Of a stretch of DNA of 64,000 nucleotides, positions 55,538-61,037 are shown piece after piece. Every line of letters begins with the position of its first letter. The first letter of the stretch is position 1. Origin of the DNA: Diplonema papillatum (lineage: Eukaryota > Euglenozoa > Diplonemea > Diplonemida > Diplonemidae); the NCBI GenBank assembly GCA_030068145.1, contig JAPJBO010000788.1:42775-106774 (forward strand). Direction: 5' to 3'. Made by a program: the position numbers and the translations under genes. Under the pieces are notes generated by a model that worked only from the letters and a program-made list of their open reading frames with translations, was not told the origin of the DNA and did no database searches.

Positions 55538-58500
55538 CCGGGTTCCGCAGGGTATCGTTCTCAGTCTTGCAGAGGAGATGGGTCTCGACGCGCGCATCTT
55601 GCGCCCCTTGCGCGCCATGTACGGCGGCATGAAGCGACGGTTCAAGCTGCCGCTCGGCGTGGGCTCCGAGTTCGAGGTGACAAATGGCATTCTGCAAGGC
55701 TGCCCGCTGTCGGTCATACTGATCAACGCGCTATTGTCGGTAGTGCTCCGCGCGGTTTCGGTGCGGGTGCCGGAGGTGTCTTCGGAGTCGTTGGCGGATG
55801 ACGCCACGCTCCTTGCGCCGGCGGAAGCCGAGCTGCAGCAGGCGGTCGACATCGTCGCGCGGTTCTGTGCCCTGACCGGGATGCGCCTCAACATGTCGAA
55901 AACCGTGGCAATGGGTATCCGTGCGGGCTCGACGCAGCAGCGCAGGCGGCGACCGTACGCCAGCGCGGTGAAGGTGGGCGGCGAGGCCATAGTGACGGCG
56001 ACGTCTGCGAAGATCCTCGGGGTGCGAACGAGTGTGGAGAGCGTCCGAGCGAGTCGGGCCAACGATGCGCGTCTGAGCGCACATGACGGTCTGATTGACA
56101 GGCTGAGTACCTCGAAGCTTCCGTTCGATGTCCGCTGCGAGGTGGCGAGTTCGAACGTTCTCAGCAGTGTCCTTGCGGGGTGCTCCTACGAGACGTACAC
56201 GCAGACGCGCCTGAAGGGGCTCCGGACGCGGGTCGTAAGGGGCGCTTTTGGGAGCAGGCAGCCGTCGAGAAGCGTGACGGCGGTGCTGTCGATCCTGGCG
56301 AAGGGTCACCGTCTTGATCCGATGATTGCTCGGCCGTACAGGATTCTGTGCTCGTTTTTCGACGCGTGCGAGAGGCTCCCCCGCGTGTATGCCCGCATGC
56401 TGAACATCGCCCGGCTTTACAGCCGGCACGGTGTGTTGTTGCCGGAGGCGCGCCTAGGTCCTGTCGGGATCGCCATCTCTGACGGTTTCACGGTCGCGGG
56501 CATCGGTTACGAAGGTCGCGATTTTGCGACCGCGGCGCTCGAGGGCCGCCGGCTTCTCGACATGGAGAGGGGCGAGAGGCACCACGCCATCCGGGCGCGG
56601 CTACGGCAGACTACCTGGACGCAGCTTGCGAGGCAACGACCGTCTTACAACGGTGTGCAGGCAGGGGTGGACTGCAGGCGTACGAACGAGCTGCGCCTGG
56701 CGACGGCTGACGCTGGCGAGAAACGTGCACTGGCGGTGATCCTGTCCGGGGGTGTGTTTCTCGCAGCGCGGTGGGGACGGAATGCGCGTGCGAACGGAGG
56801 GGCGGCCGGGTCGGACGGGTCGCCGAGCTCCTCGGCGTCCGTGTCGTCGACCGCCTCTGATACGACAGGCAGCTTTGACGAGCACGCCTCCGAATCCTCC
56901 TCTTCGGAACCTCAGCGTCCGCCGCTGGACCGCGGCTGCAGGGACTGCGACCGAGGCGTCCAGGACACAGCGGATCACCTGTGGTGGGAGTGCCCCGCCT
57001 ACGACGAGATCCGCGGCCGTCCTTGCTTCGCCGAACTCCTGCGGGCGGACCGGGCGAGGTGGCCGTCTTGCACGCGTGTGCATGGGGTAATTGTCGAAGG
57101 AATGCGGGTGGAGGTCGCGGCCCTTCACCGCCTCATGGCGGCGGTGTACACTGCACGCGTGGAGGCGGAGCGACGCCGCCTCTCCGCGGTGCAACCGATG
57201 CACCCCTGGCACGCAGCTGCGCCGCTGCCGGCGGTGCAACACCTGTTCAACTTCGACCGCCTTCCGGATGAGCCGCCGAGATGGCCGTACGGCGGCCGTG
57301 CGATGCGGGCGCTCAAGGGCTGGCTGTCGGCACTGAGGTGGACCGACGCGGGCGAGGTGTCGTGCGTCGAGCTGGCAGTGGACTTCGAGGTCCACACCGG
57401 GGTCGACGTCCCTGCCCCCCCGGGAATACGAAGGCTCGCCGCCAACCAGAGGGGGAAGACCCTCTGGACGATGCTGTCGACATTGTGCCGCCTGTGCCGA
57501 GACCTGCAGCTGCCGTCGCCGTTGCCTGCCGAGCGGAAGGTCCGGGTGGGCTCGATGAGGACCCTGGGGGCGCCGATGCTGTGGGGGGGATTGACACCTC
57601 GCCCACGCTTCGCCGGGGGCGAGGAGACGCACGGGGTGCTGGAGGCGAGCTTTCCGCGGGCAGCTGCCGGGGACGGGAAGAACTGGGGCGGGGACGTGTT
57701 CCCGCAGTACGACGCGGCGCGGCGGGCACAGCGTTCGCTGCGCTGGGACGTGCCCACCCCTCTGCCGCAACGCCCGCGCCTTCCCGTGCTTGTACCGGCT
57801 GCGCAGGCGGACCCTCTGCTCCGCACGCAGTCGGTCTGCGATGCCTGCGCAAAGCAGAAGTGCGCGGTGTGCACTGGCATGCGAAGAAACTACAGCCTTG
57901 TAGTTGACCAGTGCTGCCAGGTGCACCACCGCCCGGACGACGGCCTGCGCATTCAATGCTGCCGGGCGCATCGGCTGACGCGATGCGGGACCTGCCCGAA
58001 CGCCGACGCGTGCTGCGGACGGGGGCATCACAGGGGTGGTGCTGGCCGCGACAGCAGCAGTGGCGACGGGGGTGGCGGTGGTCATGGCGGCCGCGGCCGT
58101 GGCCGCGGCCGCGGCGGCCGGGGCGGCGGAGACGACAGTGGCGGAGACGGTGGCGGCGGCCGCGGCACTGGTCGCGGCCGCGCACGCGGCGGCGCACGCG
58201 GTGGCGGTCGCGGCGGCGGCGGCGGTGGCGGTCGCGGCGAGAGCGACGGCCTCACAGGCCGGAAGCGGCGCGCGCCGTCCCCACCGGGGACACCTACCAG
58301 CCGTGGCCGGAGAAGGCGGACGACGAAATCGCCCCCGAAGCGCGCCCCCCCGCCAGCAGGCAGGAAGCGACCCGCGCCTTGCACCCCCACGACCTCTCCC
58401 GCAGCCGCGCTGCGCGCACGACGACGACGCGCCCGATCTCGGCGACGACGGCACTGGCCTCGCCGGCCCGAACACACCGCGCCCACCCGGCCCCGCCCGG

Positions 58501-58773
58501 CCCTCTTCGATGGCAGGCCCTGACTCGGGCCCTTTTTCTGATTCTGGTTCCGACCCTCCACGGGTCACACAACGATCGCGCCCTCCCGCCGGCTCTTCCC
58601 GGCTACTCGCGTCCTCCGCATCGCGGCGTGCCTATCGGCGCAAACGAGAAAGCGAAGACTCCGATTCCTTTTCGGATTATGAGATCGTGAGCAACTGCCA
58701 ACAACAGTTGCAACCGACTAGAGTTGCGCCGCGCCGAAAGCGCGGAAAAAGTGACCCTTCTGGAGTCACGTAG
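55533..58773 (+). pseudogene. LINE-B ORF2 remnant: RT C-terminal half, zinc knuckle, Cys/His tail
   Basis: Frame 1 runs from FDRVPQGIVL through NGILQGCPLSVILINALL and SLADDATLL (catalytic Asp pair, with Leu where Tyr/Phe is usual), then the knuckle CRDCDRGVQDTADHLWWECP, a conserved distal region (PYGGRAMRALKGWLSALRWT, CVELAVDFEVHTGV) and a Cys/His tail (QCCQVHHRPDD, QCCRAHRL, ACCGRGHH) leading into a Gly/Arg-rich stretch. That frame stops at 58523. The frame one base over reads DDDAPDLGDDGTGL, then SDSFSDYEIV and stops at 58773, only 12 nt before the flanking repeat. LINE-A has the same spacing (11 nt), so the second frame is probably the true C-terminus after a 1-nt indel near 58415-58430. 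Confidence 0.82.
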
Positions 58774-58785
58774 CGAAAAGCTGGC

Positions 58786-58852
58786 ATAGTGTGGTACTCA
58801 TTTGCTTGCAAATGACTCCCCACTAACGCAACAAGACGACGACGAAAAGTTG
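58786..58852 (+). repeat. right 67-bp direct repeat flanking LINE-B
   Basis: Right partner of 54642-54705. LINE-C begins directly after it. Confidence 0.92.
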
Positions 58853-58961
58853 TCCAACGATTTAAAAGCTACAGTTTCTGTACTTTATTGGTTTGACACA
58901 TTGTTCTGCAGAGCTCTGCAAAGGTCTGCAAAGTTGTGAAAAGTAGGAACACATCACGGCG

Positions 58962-61037
58962 ATGGCGGCGCTTTCGGCGGCGCCATCGTCGATGCTCGAC
59001 CGCCTCGGAGAAGCAGCGGAGCGGGCCAGCCGGGCAGCAGCGGCGGCTCGAAGCCAGGAGGAGCGAGGGGTGGCGCTGACGCTCCTGGAGGCGGCTATCA
59101 GCCTCCTGGAGGCGGAGCAGCACGAGACGAGCCAGGGGGAACCGGCGCTGTCGCAAGGACGGCCGAAGTACCAAGGCGAGGATCGTGAAGGGGCACCGCA
59201 ACAGCAACAACAGCAACAGCAACAGCAACCGCAACAGCAACAACAGCAACAGCGACCGCACCAGCAACAACAGCAACAGCAGCAGCAACAGCAACCGCAC
59301 CAGCAGCAACAGCAACAACAGCAACAGCAACCGCACCAGCAACAGCAGCGACAGCCACAACAACAACGGCAACCGCGGCAACAGGCACAACAGCAACCAC
59401 AACAACAGCAGCGACAGCAACAGAGGCAACCGCAACAGCAACAACAGCAGCAGCAACAGCACCAGCAACCGCAACAGCAGCAACAACAGCCACAGCAGCA
59501 ACAGCAACCGCAACAGCAACGGCGGAACCGACCGCAACAACAAGAGCAACCGCAGCAGCGGCAACATCAGCAGTGGGTAGACGTCGTCAGACGTAAGGCG
59601 ACCGTGTGCGGCGTGCACAGTTTCGACTGGAACGTGCCGATCCTCGAGTCGTGCTCATTCGAGGCGAAGAAGGAGGGGCTCTGGGTCGCACCCAGCGTCG
59701 ATGAGGCCGAGACGGCGATGGGCGTGGCGGTCGATGCTGCGGCGCTGGCGACAGAGGAGGTTCGGTACGCGGTGTTGTGCCGACAGCCGTTCGAGAAGAG
59801 CGAGGCGCGCCACGTCCTCATGGAAACAGGCGTGGTGCAGCGGATGCACCTGTGGACGCACGGGGACGTTCGGCAGGCCGGGAAGGTAGGGAAGGTCCGG
59901 CAGGCGGCGACGGACGGCGAACAGAAGCCCGGCGCGGCCACGGCGGTGCTCGTCCTCACCGTGGCACGCAAGCACGCGACGGCAGAGACGTGGGCATGCG
60001 TGGAGAAGGACCCGCACGCGGCGATGACGCGTCTCTGCCGCCGGGCGGTGAAGGCGACTTCGGCGCAGACGCGCCTCGAAGCGGCCTCCATGTGGGGCGT
60101 GACGTCGCAGCAGGGCCGCCGAGAGCTCCTGGTTCGCGTACCTGCGGGACACGTGGACGCCATCCTGCAGGGGTCGGGTAGGGATGGCTGCTTCTGGCGA
60201 CCAGTCGGGAAGGAAGCGCGCGACGCCACGCCGGTCGTCGCATTAAATGCGGACGTGACGCGGGAGACCGCGTTGGCGTTGTTGAAGAAGTGCGGCGAGG
60301 CCGGGGGCGGTGTCGTTCTTGGTGGAAGACGTCTTCTGCTGCGGGCGCGCGGCTCCGGGATGCTGGCGCGCGTGCGGGCGGCTGCTGGTGAGCACGCGGC
60401 GCCCCCGCTCGAAACGAAACTGCGGTACCTCGTGTCCGGTGCCAGGGCGCGAGAACACGAGGCCGACGTCGAGATGCTGCTCAGGCTCGCTGGCTGGGCT
60501 GCGACGGTCACGACATCCTTCGTGAGAAGCGGCATGCGGACGTGCGTGGTGACGGGGGATGGCGGCCCGCCGTTTCGGGTGATCGAAAGGGAAGGGTCGC
60601 CCTTCATTGTCGTCAACGACTACGACAAGGGCGAGATGCCGCGGCCGCGTTCCAAGCGCCTCGCCTCCTCCCTCCCGACGACGCCCGGCCAGAGGCGGCG
60701 CATGAAGCTGCCCGCCGCCGAAGTGCACACGGATCCGGAGCCGGCTCCGACCAACAAGCGGAAGCACGAGGAGGTGGCGCAGCCGGCGGAAGCGGGACAG
60801 TCGCTAATCCGGCGAGCTGTGGCCGGTGTGGTCGAGATGCTGTCCCCGCCGCGCCAGCGTCTGAAGGAGCCGGTCGAGGGTGAGAAGGCCGATCACCGGC
60901 ACGAGCTGACCGATGGAGTGCGGGCTCCAGTGGAGTTTGAATGCGGCGATTGTCAGAAGACAATCCAAAAGGGCCGCATGCAGAGGAGGTGCGAAGAGTG
61001 CGGCGCCAGCGTGTGTGTCACGTGCTCGCGCGCCTGA
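58962..61037 (+). CDS. LINE-C ORF1, poly-Gln nucleic-acid-binding-type protein
   Basis: 691 aa. An Ala-rich helical start (MAALSAAPSSMLDRLGEAAE), then about 120 residues of Gln-rich sequence (59194-59560, mixed CAA/CAG with Pro, His and Arg), then a globular region (VDVVRRKATVCGVHSFDWNV; LVRVPAGHVDAILQGSGRDG; VIEREGSPFIVVND), a basic linker (PRPRSKRL, NKRKHEE) and a C-terminal CxxC-type cluster, CGDC..RRCEECGASVCVTCSR, probably zinc-binding. In non-LTR elements ORF1 proteins coat the element RNA; that role is by analogy, as I find no classical RRM or CCHC knuckle. ATG 58962 follows CACGGCG. The stop TGA (61035) is in the same frame as ORF2. Confidence 0.88.
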   Translation: MAALSAAPSSMLDRLGEAAERASRAAAAARSQEERGVALTLLEAAISLLEAEQHETSQGEPALSQGRPKYQGEDREGAPQQQQQQQQQQPQQQQQQQRPHQQQQQQQQQQQPHQQQQQQQQQQPHQQQQRQPQQQRQPRQQAQQQPQQQQRQQQRQPQQQQQQQQQHQQPQQQQQQPQQQQQPQQQRRNRPQQQEQPQQRQHQQWVDVVRRKATVCGVHSFDWNVPILESCSFEAKKEGLWVAPSVDEAETAMGVAVDAAALATEEVRYAVLCRQPFEKSEARHVLMETGVVQRMHLWTHGDVRQAGKVGKVRQAATDGEQKPGAATAVLVLTVARKHATAETWACVEKDPHAAMTRLCRRAVKATSAQTRLEAASMWGVTSQQGRRELLVRVPAGHVDAILQGSGRDGCFWRPVGKEARDATPVVALNADVTRETALALLKKCGEAGGGVVLGGRRLLLRARGSGMLARVRAAAGEHAAPPLETKLRYLVSGARAREHEADVEMLLRLAGWAATVTTSFVRSGMRTCVVTGDGGPPFRVIEREGSPFIVVNDYDKGEMPRPRSKRLASSLPTTPGQRRRMKLPAAEVHTDPEPAPTNKRKHEEVAQPAEAGQSLIRRAVAGVVEMLSPPRQRLKEPVEGEKADHRHELTDGVRAPVEFECGDCQKTIQKGRMQRRCEECGASVCVTCSRA
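61035..61037 (+). promoter_or_regulatory. in-frame UGA between ORF1 and ORF2, candidate read-through stop
   Basis: Codons read TCA..GCC TGA CTG CCG. It is the only stop in this frame from 58962 to 64000. UGA followed by C is the leakiest class of stop context known in eukaryotes. No ATG lies in the next 18 sense codons. Confidence 0.55.

Larger units (their letters stand above)
54706..58785 (+). mobile_element. LINE-B, 5'-truncated chimeric non-LTR retrotransposon
   Basis: Made of an ORF1 segment (54713-55524) almost identical to LINE-C, a palindromic junction, and an RT-to-end segment (55533-58773) of a lineage only about 80% similar to LINE-C. It lies between 64-67 bp direct repeats. The C-terminal part of ORF1, the 2A region, the endonuclease and the first half of RT are all missing. 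Confidence 0.88.

Noticed and set aside
56601-58568. 655-codon minus-strand ORF opposite LINE-B
   Set aside because: It is antisense to the RT frame in GC-rich, stop-poor DNA; its protein is Arg/Ala/Pro-rich without motifs, while the + strand carries clear RT and zinc-knuckle motifs.
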